Below are positions 18,835-27,444 of a DNA stretch of 64,000 nucleotides, piece by piece. Origin of the DNA: Christensenella tenuis (GTDB lineage Bacteria; Bacillota; Clostridia; Christensenellales; Christensenellaceae). The notes beneath the pieces were generated by a model. It saw nothing but the letters and a program-made list of their open reading frames with translations, had not been told where the DNA came from and did not search any database. Made by a program: the position numbers and the translations under genes. Numbering within the stretch: the stretch's first letter is position 1; each line of letters begins with the position of its first letter. Location of the stretch: the NCBI RefSeq assembly GCF_014287795.1, contig NZ_JACOON010000002.1, forward strand, positions 62,001-126,000. The letters are read 5' to 3'.

Positions 18835-19869
18835 ATGAACAGTATCGAAAGATTTTTAAAGACTGTGGAACGAAAGCCGGTGGATTATCCGGCCTCGTGG
18901 CTTGGGATGCCGGATGTGGAAACGCTGCCGATTTTATTCGATTATTTTAAGGTGGATGATATGGCAGGCTTGAAGGCGGCGGTTGACGACGACGTATACC
19001 CGGTGGAAATTCCTTACCAGTCCCCGGTTGCAAATGCGATTTATGCGGCGTTTGATTTTAAGCAGAGCGGCGCGGTGGACTCTCACGACCGTACGCTGAC
19101 GGAAGAAGGGTGTTTTGCGAAGAGTGAGGATCCGGCGGACGTAGAGAAGTTCGATTGGCCGGATCCGGAAGAATATATTTCCCTCGATGCGTGTGAAAAG
19201 CTGTTCCAGAGCGTCCCTAGGGATAAGGCGATCCTTGGAATGGCGTGGTCGGCTCATTTTCAGGATACGTGCGCGGCGTTTGGCATGGAAAATGCGATGA
19301 TGAACATGATTGCCAACCCGGACCTGTATCGTGCAGTGGATGAAAAAATTGTCCAGTTTTATTTGAAGGCAAATGAAATATTTTTCAAATCTGCCAAAGG
19401 ACGGCTGCACGCGGTGCTGATTGGAAATGATATGGGCAGCCAGAGAAGCCTAATGCTCTCGCCGCAAATGGTGCGGGATTTTGTAATTCCGGGAGCGAAA
19501 CGCCTGGTGGCGCAGGCAAAAGAATATGGTCTCAAAGTGATTTACCATTCATGCGGGGCCATCAGCGAAGTGATTCCCGACCTGTTTGAAGCGGGGGTGG
19601 ATGTGGTACATCCAATTCAGGCGCTGGCCGCAGGCATGGAGCCTGACCGCTTGAAGCGCGATTTTGGAGATATGGGCGCGTTCTGCGGTGGCGTGGATAC
19701 GCAGGATCTCCTTGTGAATGGGAGACCGGAAGAGATTAAGAACAAAGTGCGCGAACTGCGGGGCATTTTTCCGACGGGCCTTGTGATTTCGCCAAGCCAT
19801 GAGGCGATTATGCCGGACGTAAAACCGGAAAATATCAAAGCGCTGTTTGAAGCGGCAAAGGAAGCCTAA
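18835..19869 (+). CDS. URO-D/MtaA-superfamily protein 3
   Basis: A 344-residue paralogue of protein 1, with the zinc-site pair at the same positions (His238/Cys240 in IYHSCGAISE) and matching motifs GVDVVHPIQALAAGMEP and AFCGGVDTQDLL. The spacing to gene 2 is 20 bases with GGAGAGG before the ATG. Retention of two zinc-site members and one divergent member in one operon suggests distinct steps or substrates rather than redundancy. Confidence 0.85.
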   Translation: MNSIERFLKTVERKPVDYPASWLGMPDVETLPILFDYFKVDDMAGLKAAVDDDVYPVEIPYQSPVANAIYAAFDFKQSGAVDSHDRTLTEEGCFAKSEDPADVEKFDWPDPEEYISLDACEKLFQSVPRDKAILGMAWSAHFQDTCAAFGMENAMMNMIANPDLYRAVDEKIVQFYLKANEIFFKSAKGRLHAVLIGNDMGSQRSLMLSPQMVRDFVIPGAKRLVAQAKEYGLKVIYHSCGAISEVIPDLFEAGVDVVHPIQALAAGMEPDRLKRDFGDMGAFCGGVDTQDLLVNGRPEEIKNKVRELRGIFPTGLVISPSHEAIMPDVKPENIKALFEAAKEA

Positions 19870-19928
19870 GGCGCATAAGCGGACGGGATCCGAGCCATGC
19901 GCCTGAAGCAGAGAATTGGAGGAAAGCA

Positions 19929-20252
19929 ATGAAGCGGTATGGACAGGTACTCCGGGTGCGCCCGGAAAAAGAGGCATATTATAAAGAATTGCATGCGAAT
20001 CCGTGGCCGGGCGTGCTGGAGATGATACGGAAGTGCAACATCAGGAATTATTCCATTTACCTGCGGGACGGCTACCTGTACTCGTATTATGAATATGTAG
20101 GAGACAACTACGAAAAAGATATGGAAAAAATGGCCGCCGATCCGGAAACGCAGAGATGGTGGGCGGAATGCAATCCATGCCAGCAGCCTGTGGACTCGGC
20201 AAAGGACGGAGAGCTTTGGGTAGAAATGGAAGAAGTCTTTCATTTAGATTAA
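19929..20252 (+). CDS. L-rhamnose mutarotase-like protein
   Basis: A 107-residue RhaM/YiiL-family protein. RhaM interconverts alpha and beta anomers of L-rhamnose, and related proteins act on L-fucose. His22, the catalytic residue position known in E. coli RhaM, is conserved in YKELHANPWPGV. YSIYLRDGYLYSYYEYVG and a C-terminal RWWAECNPCQQP also fit the family. The start ATG follows GGAGGAAAGCA. Its place directly before fucI suggests it feeds the correct anomer of a 6-deoxyhexose to the isomerase. Confidence 0.9.
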   Translation: MKRYGQVLRVRPEKEAYYKELHANPWPGVLEMIRKCNIRNYSIYLRDGYLYSYYEYVGDNYEKDMEKMAADPETQRWWAECNPCQQPVDSAKDGELWVEMEEVFHLD

Positions 20253-20279
20253 TAGCAAAAGCAAAGGAGAGGAAAGGAA

Positions 20280-22037
20280 ATGGTAAAGATAGGAATCAGG
20301 CCGACAATAGACGGACGGGAAAAGGGAATCCGGGAAAGCCTGGAAGAACAGACGATGCGCATGGCGAAAGCGGCGGCTAAACTGATCAGTGAAAATGTGT
20401 ATGATGAAGAGGGCAATCCGGTTATGTGCGTGATTGCGGACAGCACGATCGGCGGACTCGCGGAAGCGGCGAAGTGCAAGGAGAAGTTTGACCGGGAGTG
20501 CGTATGCGCGACGCTGACGGTCACGCCGTGCTGGTGCTATGGCAGCGAAACGATGGATATGGACCCGAAGACGCCGAAGGCGATTTGGGGACTGAACGCG
20601 ACGGAGCGGCCGGGCGCGGTATACCTTGCGGCGGTATTGGCGGCGCACGCGCAGAAGGGAATCCCGGCGTTCTCGATCTATGGGCACGACGTGCAGGATG
20701 CGGACGACGAAAGGATCCCGGAGGACGTGGCGGAGAAAATCCTGCGGTTTGCGCGGGCGGCAGTGGCCGTAGGGGAGATGAAAGGGAAATCGTACCTGTC
20801 GGTAGGGAACGTGGCGATGGGAATTGCGGGAAGCATGGTAAACCCGGATTTCTTTGAGGAATACCTGGGGATGCGGTGCGAATACAAGGACATGAGCGAG
20901 ATCATCCGGCGTGTGGAGAATGAAATCTACGACAAGGAAGAATTCGAACGGGCGCTCCGGTGGGTGCGGGAAAACTGTAAAGAAAACGAGGACGTCTACA
21001 ACGGGGAAAACGGCCACAGCCGGGAACAGAAGGACGCGGAGTGGGAATACTGCGTGAAGATGGCGATGATCGTGCGGGATATGATGCAGGGAAACGAGAA
21101 GCTGAAGGAAATTGGATGGAACGAGGAAGGCAACGGGAACCATGCGATCGCGGCGGGATTCCAGGGGCAGAGGCAGTGGACAGACTTTATGCCGAATGGG
21201 GATTTCATGGAGTCGATCTTGTGCTCATCGTTCGACTGGAACGGGATTCGCAAGCCGCTTGTGGTGGCGACGGAGAACGACTGCCTGAACGGGGTGGCGA
21301 TGCTGCTAGGGCATCTTGTGACGAATACGGCGGCGGTGTTCAGCGACGTGAGGACGTATTGGAGCCCGGCAGCGGTGAAGCGCGTGACGGGCTATGAGCT
21401 CGACGGATATGCGGAGGACGGAATCATCCACCTGATTAATTCGGGAGCGGCGGCGCTGGATGCATCGGGAGAACAGGAGAAAGACGGGAAGCCGGCGATG
21501 AAGCCGTACTGGGAGATCACGGAGGCGGAGGCGCAAAAGTGCCTCGATGCGACGAAGTGGACGCCGGGGAACCTGGGATATTTCCGCGGGGGCGGATTCT
21601 CGTCGACATTTAAGACGCGGGGCGGGATGCCGGTGACGATGTGCCGGATGAACCTTGTGAAGGGTCTTGGGCCGGTGCTGCAGATCGCGGAGGGCTACAC
21701 GGTGGAACTGCCGGAGGAAGTGAACAAGGCGCTGTGGGACAGGACGGACCCGGGCTGGCCGTGCACATGGTTTGCGCCGGTGCTGACAGGGGAAGGCGCG
21801 TTTACGGATGTGTACAGCGTGATGGCGAATTGGGGAGCGAACCACGGGGCGTCGGTATATGGGCACGTGGGAGCGGACCTCCTGACGCTGGCGAGCATGC
21901 TGCGGATACCGGTGAACATGCACAATGTAAGCGAAGAGAAGCTGTTCCGTCCGGCGGCATGGAACGCGTTCGGCACGCAGGACCGGGAAGGCGCGGACTA
22001 CCGGGCTTGCAGAACCTACGGCCCATTGTATAAGTAA
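20280..22037 (+). CDS. fucI: L-fucose isomerase
   Basis: A 585-residue ketol isomerase (L-fucose to L-fuculose; the family can also act on D-arabinose). Mn2+-site residues known from E. coli FucI are visible: Glu332 in VATEND, Asp356 in FSDVRTYW (24 apart, as in E. coli) and His522 in GANHGAS. The N-terminus (MVKIGIRPTIDGREKGIRESLE) is typical. No fuculokinase or aldolase gene is nearby, so the downstream pathway is elsewhere. Codons are markedly G-rich in third positions compared with the preceding URO-D genes. A strong terminator follows. Confidence 0.95.
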   Translation: MVKIGIRPTIDGREKGIRESLEEQTMRMAKAAAKLISENVYDEEGNPVMCVIADSTIGGLAEAAKCKEKFDRECVCATLTVTPCWCYGSETMDMDPKTPKAIWGLNATERPGAVYLAAVLAAHAQKGIPAFSIYGHDVQDADDERIPEDVAEKILRFARAAVAVGEMKGKSYLSVGNVAMGIAGSMVNPDFFEEYLGMRCEYKDMSEIIRRVENEIYDKEEFERALRWVRENCKENEDVYNGENGHSREQKDAEWEYCVKMAMIVRDMMQGNEKLKEIGWNEEGNGNHAIAAGFQGQRQWTDFMPNGDFMESILCSSFDWNGIRKPLVVATENDCLNGVAMLLGHLVTNTAAVFSDVRTYWSPAAVKRVTGYELDGYAEDGIIHLINSGAAALDASGEQEKDGKPAMKPYWEITEAEAQKCLDATKWTPGNLGYFRGGGFSSTFKTRGGMPVTMCRMNLVKGLGPVLQIAEGYTVELPEEVNKALWDRTDPGWPCTWFAPVLTGEGAFTDVYSVMANWGANHGASVYGHVGADLLTLASMLRIPVNMHNVSEEKLFRPAAWNAFGTQDREGADYRACRTYGPLYK

Positions 22038-22079
22038 AGGGGATTCCGGAAATACTTTCCTCCAGATAAAACGCTTAAA

Positions 22080-22118
22080 GGAAGGACGCGGCCAAAAAGC
22101 CGCGTCCTTTCCCTGTTT
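22080..22118 (+). terminator. Intrinsic terminator after fucI
   Basis: Stem AAGGACGCGGC (22082-22092) / GCCGCGTCCTT (22099-22109) with an A-rich loop, followed by TTCCCTGTTTTG. It closes the ABC/URO-D/fucI operon. Confidence 0.85.
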
Positions 22119-22192
22119 TGCAGAATTATTGCTGCCAGGCCCTTGAAAGTACATATCCATAAGGATAATATAAAATCAGGAAGGAAACGAAA

Positions 22193-23755
22193 GTGAAATC
22201 ACGCAACGATACCCACACTGTGCTTCAGCGGTTTCAAAACTTTAGGTATGGGCTCATTCTGCAGGGCGTCCTTGTGGGCGCGGCAGCGGGCTTTGTTTCC
22301 GTACTTTTCCGCCTTGCAATCGAGCGCGTGGATGATTTCCTGGAATTTATCCTGGATGCAGGCAACCAGCAGGTTCTTTTTAAAGTGATCTGGTTTGGAG
22401 CGCTTATCGTGCTGGCACTTTTGGCAGCGCGTTTGGTGAAATGGGAACCTATGATCGGCGGAAGCGGTATTCCGCAGGTGGAAGGGGAACTTCACGGCGT
22501 ATTCAGCCAGAAATGGTGGCGGGTATTGCCGGCAAAATTTGCCGGGGGTGTACTTTCCATAGGCGCGGGCTTATCGCTTGGACGGGAAGGCCCTTCGATC
22601 CAGCTTGGCGCGATGACAGGCAAAGGAATTTCGCGTATTTCAAAGCGCATTAAAATTGAAGAAAAATTATTAATGACATGTGGCGCCTCCGCAGGACTTG
22701 CAGCGGCTTTTAATGCGCCATTTGCGGGCGTACTGTTTTCACTGGAGGAACTGCACAAAAGTTTTTCCGTGGAAGTGCTCTTATCCACGATGGCGGCTTC
22801 CGTTACGGCAGACTTTATTTCGCGTAATGTGTTTGGGCTCGCACCGGTGTTCAGTTTTGATATTACCATGGACATCCCGCTGAACCTCTATTGGGTTATC
22901 CTCCTGCTTGGGCTTGCGCTTGGCGCGGTAGGGGTGTTCTATAATTTTTGTATCAGGAAATCGCAGCAGGTTTACGGCAAGATCAAAAAAAAGGAAGTGC
23001 GTTTTTTAATTCCGTTTTTATGCGCGGGATTCCTTGGATTTACTTTTCCCGCCGTACTTGGCGGAGGACATAAATTGATTCCAATGCTCGTAAGCGGGCA
23101 ATTTGCCTTGTTGATGATTTTCGCTGTATTTGCAGTGAAATTTATTTTTTCTATGGTCAGTTTCGGCTCTGGCGCGCCGGGCGGCATCTTTTTACCCCTC
23201 CTAGTGCTTGGGGCGCTTCTCGGCGGGGGAATCGGCACACTGATGGTACAGGCGTTTGGTATTCCACGGGAGTTGCTGCAAAATTTTATCGTTTTGGCGA
23301 TGGCGGGATTTTTTGCGGCGATTGTGCGCGCCCCCATCACAGGGATCATACTGATTTGCGAAATGACAGGATCGTTTACCCAACTGTTGTCCCTGACGCT
23401 TGTTTCGCTGATTGCCTATATTATTGCCGACCTCCTGAAATCACAGCCCGTTTATGAACAGCTTCTGGAGCAGATGGCCGCCCATGGACAGGAGGAAGAT
23501 CAAAAAAAGAAAGAGGAAACTAAAATATTGCTGGAAATTCCCGTGCACTTTGGAGCGCCGATCTGCATGAAAAAAATCAGCCAGGTCGAGTGGCCGGAGA
23601 ACAGCCTGATTGTCGCGGTGAGGCGGGCAAACCATGAAATTATTCCCAAGGGCACGGTGCGCATCCGGCCGGGGGATATCCTAATCATCCTGTGCAACGA
23701 CGAGAATTCGTTTGCGGTGCGTGAGCAGGTTGTGAAGCTTGCACAGACGGTGTAA
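22193..23755 (+). CDS. ClC-family H+/Cl- exchange transporter with TrkA-C domain
   Basis: A 520-residue ClC protein. Selectivity motifs are GSGIPQVEG, GREGPSIQLG (gating glutamate Glu132) and GSGAPGGIFLP. The gating glutamate favours an antiporter rather than a channel. After the membrane domain (about residues 20-415) there is a TrkA-C/RCK-C-like domain (about 440-520: IPKGTVRIRPGDILIIL), probably regulatory. The start is GTG after AGGAAGG. Roles known for the family include acid resistance and anion homeostasis. It stands alone between two terminators. Confidence 0.93.
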   Translation: MKSRNDTHTVLQRFQNFRYGLILQGVLVGAAAGFVSVLFRLAIERVDDFLEFILDAGNQQVLFKVIWFGALIVLALLAARLVKWEPMIGGSGIPQVEGELHGVFSQKWWRVLPAKFAGGVLSIGAGLSLGREGPSIQLGAMTGKGISRISKRIKIEEKLLMTCGASAGLAAAFNAPFAGVLFSLEELHKSFSVEVLLSTMAASVTADFISRNVFGLAPVFSFDITMDIPLNLYWVILLLGLALGAVGVFYNFCIRKSQQVYGKIKKKEVRFLIPFLCAGFLGFTFPAVLGGGHKLIPMLVSGQFALLMIFAVFAVKFIFSMVSFGSGAPGGIFLPLLVLGALLGGGIGTLMVQAFGIPRELLQNFIVLAMAGFFAAIVRAPITGIILICEMTGSFTQLLSLTLVSLIAYIIADLLKSQPVYEQLLEQMAAHGQEEDQKKKEETKILLEIPVHFGAPICMKKISQVEWPENSLIVAVRRANHEIIPKGTVRIRPGDILIILCNDENSFAVREQVVKLAQTV

Positions 23756-23760
23756 AAAGG

Positions 23761-23791
23761 AAACGCCCGGCGCATTCCGGGCCGGGCGTTT
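23761..23791. terminator. Bidirectional terminator between convergent genes
   Basis: AAACGCCCGGC (23761-23771) / GCCGGGCGTTT (23781-23791) is flanked by A on the left and T on the right, so it can serve both the ClC gene (+) and the small minus-strand gene ending at 23815. Confidence 0.85.
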
Positions 23792-23814
23792 AGCCGCAGG
23801 TTAAACGGAACAGC

Positions 23815-24126
23815 TTAATCCTGCCTGTTTGCCTTTGCCGCTTCGATTTGCGCGGTTAGATCCTGAATTTTTTCCTGGCATTCGGCAATCCGCGCGAACA
23901 AGGCCTCTGCATCTGCGCCAATAGCGCGCTGCTGGTACACGACCATGCCAAGTTCGCGGTAATAGCCATCTATTTCACCGGTGACCTGCGTCCTCTTTGA
24001 ACTCAGCTTAGTAACGTCCACCATTTCCTTGGATTTCGACGCGACCGTCTCCCCAAAAGAGACAATCCCGTCTTTGGCTTTGCCGAGGAATCCCCCGAAT
24101 TTTTCCATGGTTGTTTTTTCTGACAT
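23815..24126 (-). CDS. Small coiled-coil protein of unknown function
   Basis: A 103-residue protein, MSEKTTMEKFGGFLGKAKD..., with a helical Lys-rich N-terminal half and a C-terminal coiled coil (about 65-100). The layout resembles small clostridial proteins that usually end in a zinc ribbon, but no cysteines are present here. The ATG at 24126 is preceded by AAAGGAA, so I prefer it to the in-frame upstream start at 24153. No signal peptide. Function unknown. Confidence 0.75.
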   Translation of the reverse strand: MSEKTTMEKFGGFLGKAKDGIVSFGETVASKSKEMVDVTKLSSKRTQVTGEIDGYYRELGMVVYQQRAIGADAEALFARIAECQEKIQDLTAQIEAAKANRQD

Positions 24127-24209
24127 AAAATAAAGTTCCTTTCTATTCCACATGATCCTTTCTACAGTATACTACGTTTTTGAAAGAGAAGGAAATCAAA
24201 TGCTTCGCG

Positions 24210-25856
24210 TTATAGCTTTCCGCCGGTACGGAGCCTGCTTTTGCAGGCGTACATTCGCCTATCGGCACGGCGCAGTACGGAATGAATATCTTCCCCGGCG
24301 GCAGAGGGATCGAACATGGCATAACCAACGGAAAAGCAAGGGGAAAGAGAACCGTCGTTCGGCCGGATGTAGGGCTGCAGAGCTTCATAGCATTGTTTGG
24401 CACCTTGCGCGCTGCCCGAATAGATCATAATAAATTCGTCTCCGCCAAACCGAAACAACTGTCCGTATGGACGGCTGATCTGTTTGAGAAGGTTGGCTGT
24501 GTTGCGGATAAACTCATCTCCTGCCTGGTGGCCCTTCGTATCGTTTACTTTCTTCAGTTCATTGAGGTCGATCATAAACAAATAGAACGGAACCTCCGCA
24601 GTCTGCGCCAGCTTTTCCAAGTCGCGTTCGAAAGCGGCACGGTTTAAAACGCCGGTCAGCTCGTCACGATAGGCCATTTTTCGAAATTCAGACTGCAGGA
24701 TGAGCTGGTTATGGATTTCTTTTGATTCACTGTTCCATACATACAACATGCACAGTGTGAAAGCGAGGAGCGCCAATTCGAGAAATGAAAAGCGCAGGAA
24801 CCGGAAGGACATCAGGTAATATGTTACCAGTTCAAGCACGGCGCCGCATGTCAGAACCACAACGCCTGCCCGAAGCGCCTTCATGTGCGGAGTGCGTGCG
24901 GGATCCGCGCGGAACACGCTGATTATAATGCATACGATATCCGCAAACAACAACGGGTGAAATATAAACAGGGTTTGCGTAAAATCAACGATGCGGAAAA
25001 AGTGGAGCAGGCACGCGCCAATAACGAACAATGTATTGGCGGTAAGGCAGATGAGGAGACGTTTATCCGGCAGGAGAAGACGGCGCTGCACAAAGCGAAG
25101 CGCAAAAATCGGCAGGAAGAAAAAGGACAAGAAATCAATGCCGTTGATTAGGAGAAGATTATTTGTAAAGAATTGCAGGAGGCCGGAACGCGCAAGAAGC
25201 CAGACTGCCGCAGTGATTGCGAGGAATGTGAGCGGTTGGGTACTGCCTGCGGTTTTTCCTGCCCTTGCAGCGCCGGAGATCAATGTATAAATGAAGACGG
25301 CAAATAAAATCAGAACAGCGGCAATTGTAAAAATATGATTGCGCAGGAAGCGTGCCATAAAAGCTGCACCGGGCATAACGGAAGCTTCCGACAGGATTGC
25401 GCCGGGTATTCCATTGGAAAAATCCACGGCAATGCGTATTTCACCCGGTCCGTTGGGCAGATCGATGATGTGGAACCCGCTGCCGACGCTTTTGTAACCT
25501 GCATCCAGGGCCTGTATTCCGTATTCGTAGATTTGTTCCCCGTTGAAGGAGACCGTAAAAGGAGCCGTATAAAAAAAGATACATAAAGCGCTGTTTTCAG
25601 GACGTTGAGCGGAAATATTGCGGGAAAAGAAAACCTGCCCGGCATGACCGGAAAGGACGGAAATGGGCAAGGAAACATTCTCTTTGGTTTCGCCGCCGCG
25701 CGCGACGGTCCAACCGTCACCCAGGAAAACCGCCTGGCTGGAACCGAAAGAGACTGAGGCCGGAGCGGCCGCGTTATAGACGAGAACACAAATAATGCAC
25801 AGCAAAAGAAGGAAGATTATGGCAATCTGTATTTTTTTTGGAGCCGGTTGTTTCAT
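24210..25856 (-). CDS. Membrane diguanylate cyclase (7TMR-DISM type + GGDEF)
   Basis: A 548-residue protein from ATG 25856 (GAAAGG upstream). An N-terminal TM is followed by an extracytoplasmic beta-rich domain (about 35-165), a seven-helix membrane region (about 175-375) and a C-terminal GGDEF domain with an intact active site (FRFGGDEFIM). The inhibitory I-site RxxD is not kept: the position reads RPYG. It therefore probably makes c-di-GMP without product inhibition, in response to an extracellular ligand. The frame is open to 25922, but those residues do not look like a signal region. Confidence 0.9.
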   Translation of the reverse strand: MKQPAPKKIQIAIIFLLLLCIICVLVYNAAAPASVSFGSSQAVFLGDGWTVARGGETKENVSLPISVLSGHAGQVFFSRNISAQRPENSALCIFFYTAPFTVSFNGEQIYEYGIQALDAGYKSVGSGFHIIDLPNGPGEIRIAVDFSNGIPGAILSEASVMPGAAFMARFLRNHIFTIAAVLILFAVFIYTLISGAARAGKTAGSTQPLTFLAITAAVWLLARSGLLQFFTNNLLLINGIDFLSFFFLPIFALRFVQRRLLLPDKRLLICLTANTLFVIGACLLHFFRIVDFTQTLFIFHPLLFADIVCIIISVFRADPARTPHMKALRAGVVVLTCGAVLELVTYYLMSFRFLRFSFLELALLAFTLCMLYVWNSESKEIHNQLILQSEFRKMAYRDELTGVLNRAAFERDLEKLAQTAEVPFYLFMIDLNELKKVNDTKGHQAGDEFIRNTANLLKQISRPYGQLFRFGGDEFIMIYSGSAQGAKQCYEALQPYIRPNDGSLSPCFSVGYAMFDPSAAGEDIHSVLRRADRRMYACKSRLRTGGKL

Positions 25857-25922
25857 TGTGCAAACCTTTCCTTCGATTCGGCAGTGTGAATTCATTTTAC
25901 ATCCGCAATAATAAAATATCAA

Positions 25923-26265
25923 TACGGGAAGGTATTGAATAGTGGGATGTAAACTGAAAATGGCATATACATTGGTTACAGACCTATTATTTTTGCGTGC
26001 GAATTCAGGAAGCGATATTCCCTATGGTACCCGGGTTTACTGCCGCGGGCGTATCATAGCCGCTGACCGTATTTATTTGACCTGCTGGCCTGAGCCTGCG
26101 GCGGGGAAGACAGCGGGGGGCCTTCTGCATTTGCGGGAAGAGTGAGAATCTATTAGAGAGGCGCGTCTCCGCAGCCCACCGACACAACCTTTTCCGAACA
26201 AGCCACCGCGTTTTTGCCTGTGCCTTTTGGGGGATGTATGTCATCCATAATCCGGCCAGTTCATT
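25923..26265. other. Gap with no recognisable gene
   Basis: A 68-codon plus-strand frame (25942-26145) lacks a ribosome site and family features. No terminator, RNA or repeat was recognised. It may be the degraded remains of a gene or a plain spacer. Confidence 0.4.
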
Positions 26266-26592
26266 TTATATGTTATAGGTATAGTTTAAAAGCAGGTCTC
26301 TGTTTTCAAAATAATATATGACTTCGGTAAGAGCGGCATTGCCGCCGACCGTGAAGGACGCCGTATCCATACTTCCCGATACATCTAACAAAGGATACAG
26401 GCTTTCCCAATCCTGCCTGAAAACGCCTGTATTCAGTTGGCCGGATACGGAGAGAGCAACATCCGCTGCTATTACAGCATAATTTGCTTTGATCAAATTC
26501 TGCGTATATGCTTCGTTTTTGGCAGCCAATACCCGCTCGTCGAATCCAGCCTGCATGGCGCATCCTGTGAGGCAGAATGCCAGAACCAGCAA
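26266..26592 (-). CDS. Small lipoprotein, apparently frameshifted at its signal peptide
   Basis: A 108-residue reading frame with lipobox CLTGC close to its N-terminus and a mature part of unknown function. As read, the only start is TTG at 26592, giving a signal peptide with no positive charges. A natural ATG at 26620-26618 overlaps the tyrA stop (TAATG) but is in another frame. Removing one C from the CCC at 26610-26612 (minus strand) would yield MKLRKWIVLLLVLAFCLTGC, a textbook lipoprotein signal. It is either a true frameshift mutation or a sequence error. It is probably the third gene of the hisC-tyrA operon. Confidence 0.6.
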   Translation of the reverse strand: MLVLAFCLTGCAMQAGFDERVLAAKNEAYTQNLIKANYAVIAADVALSVSGQLNTGVFRQDWESLYPLLDVSGSMDTASFTVGGNAALTEVIYYFENRDLLLNYTYNI

Positions 26593-26619
26593 TAAGACAA
26601 TCCATTTCCGGGAGCTTCA

Positions 26620-27444
26620 TTATAATTCGCCCAGCAAGCGTTTTTTCTTGTCGCTGCCATCCCTCAAAAGATTGCACAGTGCTTCTTCATCCCCGGCAAC
26701 GATAGCGTCGCGCAGCGCGGTAATATTGCGCTGGAGTTCGTCGATCTCTTTTGCGAGTTCGTCGCCGTTGAGCACAAAAAGCTCTGCCCACATTGCCGGA
26801 TTGAGTTTGGCTACGCGCGTGAGGTCCATAAAGCTGCCCGCCGAAAAACCGTTAAAACTCTGGGAGGCTTCGCTTTTCACATAGGAGTTTGAGACCACGT
26901 GCGCAAGCTGCGACGTATAGGCGATTACTTCATCGTGTTTTTGGGCGCTGCATCTGGTGACACGTCCAAAGCCAAGCTCCTTTGCGAGCGCGGCCAAAAG
27001 ACATATGGCGTCCGCGTCCGTAGTTTCATCCTCGGTGATGATAAAGCTTGCGCCCTGAAAAAGGTTGGCGTCACTGCTTACAAAACCACTTGTTTCTTTT
27101 CCGGCCATGGGATGCGTACCCACATAACGTATGCCGCGTTCCCGAAGAGGTGCGGCGACCTCCTGCGCAATGAAGCGCTTGACGCCGGAAATATCCGCCG
27201 CTACGGCATTTTTTTTAAATTCGGTATTTAGCAGATAGGAAACGCAGTCGCGCGGATAGAGGCACACAAAAACGAGGTCGCAGCCTGAAACGTCCGTATC
27301 ACAATCGATGGCTCCCGCTGCGTAGGCCGCCGTAAGGACATTTTTGTCGCGGTCCACGCCGCATACCGTATGACTTGTATATTTTTTAATTGCCCGGGCG
27401 AGGGAACCGCCGATCAGCCCGAGCCCAACCACGCCTATTTGCAT
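26620..27444 (-). CDS. tyrA: Prephenate dehydrogenase
   Basis: A 274-residue NAD(P)-dependent enzyme of tyrosine synthesis. The dinucleotide fold is at the N-terminus (GVVGLGLIGGSLA), with catalytic-region motifs GTHPMAGKETSGF and TRCSAQKHDEVIAYTSQLAHV. The frame is open far upstream to 27714, but the family start is MQIGVVG at 27444, which overlaps the hisC stop by 10 bases. Pairing with a HisC-type aminotransferase is common in Clostridia and suggests the aminotransferase also serves aromatic amino acids. Confidence 0.95.
   Translation of the reverse strand: MQIGVVGLGLIGGSLARAIKKYTSHTVCGVDRDKNVLTAAYAAGAIDCDTDVSGCDLVFVCLYPRDCVSYLLNTEFKKNAVAADISGVKRFIAQEVAAPLRERGIRYVGTHPMAGKETSGFVSSDANLFQGASFIITEDETTDADAICLLAALAKELGFGRVTRCSAQKHDEVIAYTSQLAHVVSNSYVKSEASQSFNGFSAGSFMDLTRVAKLNPAMWAELFVLNGDELAKEIDELQRNITALRDAIVAGDEEALCNLLRDGSDKKKRLLGEL

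Noticed and set aside
20244..21143. 299-codon minus-strand frame opposite fucI
   Set aside because: Antisense shadow of a G-rich gene; composition (Arg/His/Pro/Val-rich) is not protein-like.
25942..26145. 68-codon plus-strand frame between the diguanylate cyclase and the small lipoprotein
   Set aside because: No ribosome site, no family pattern; not enough to call a gene.
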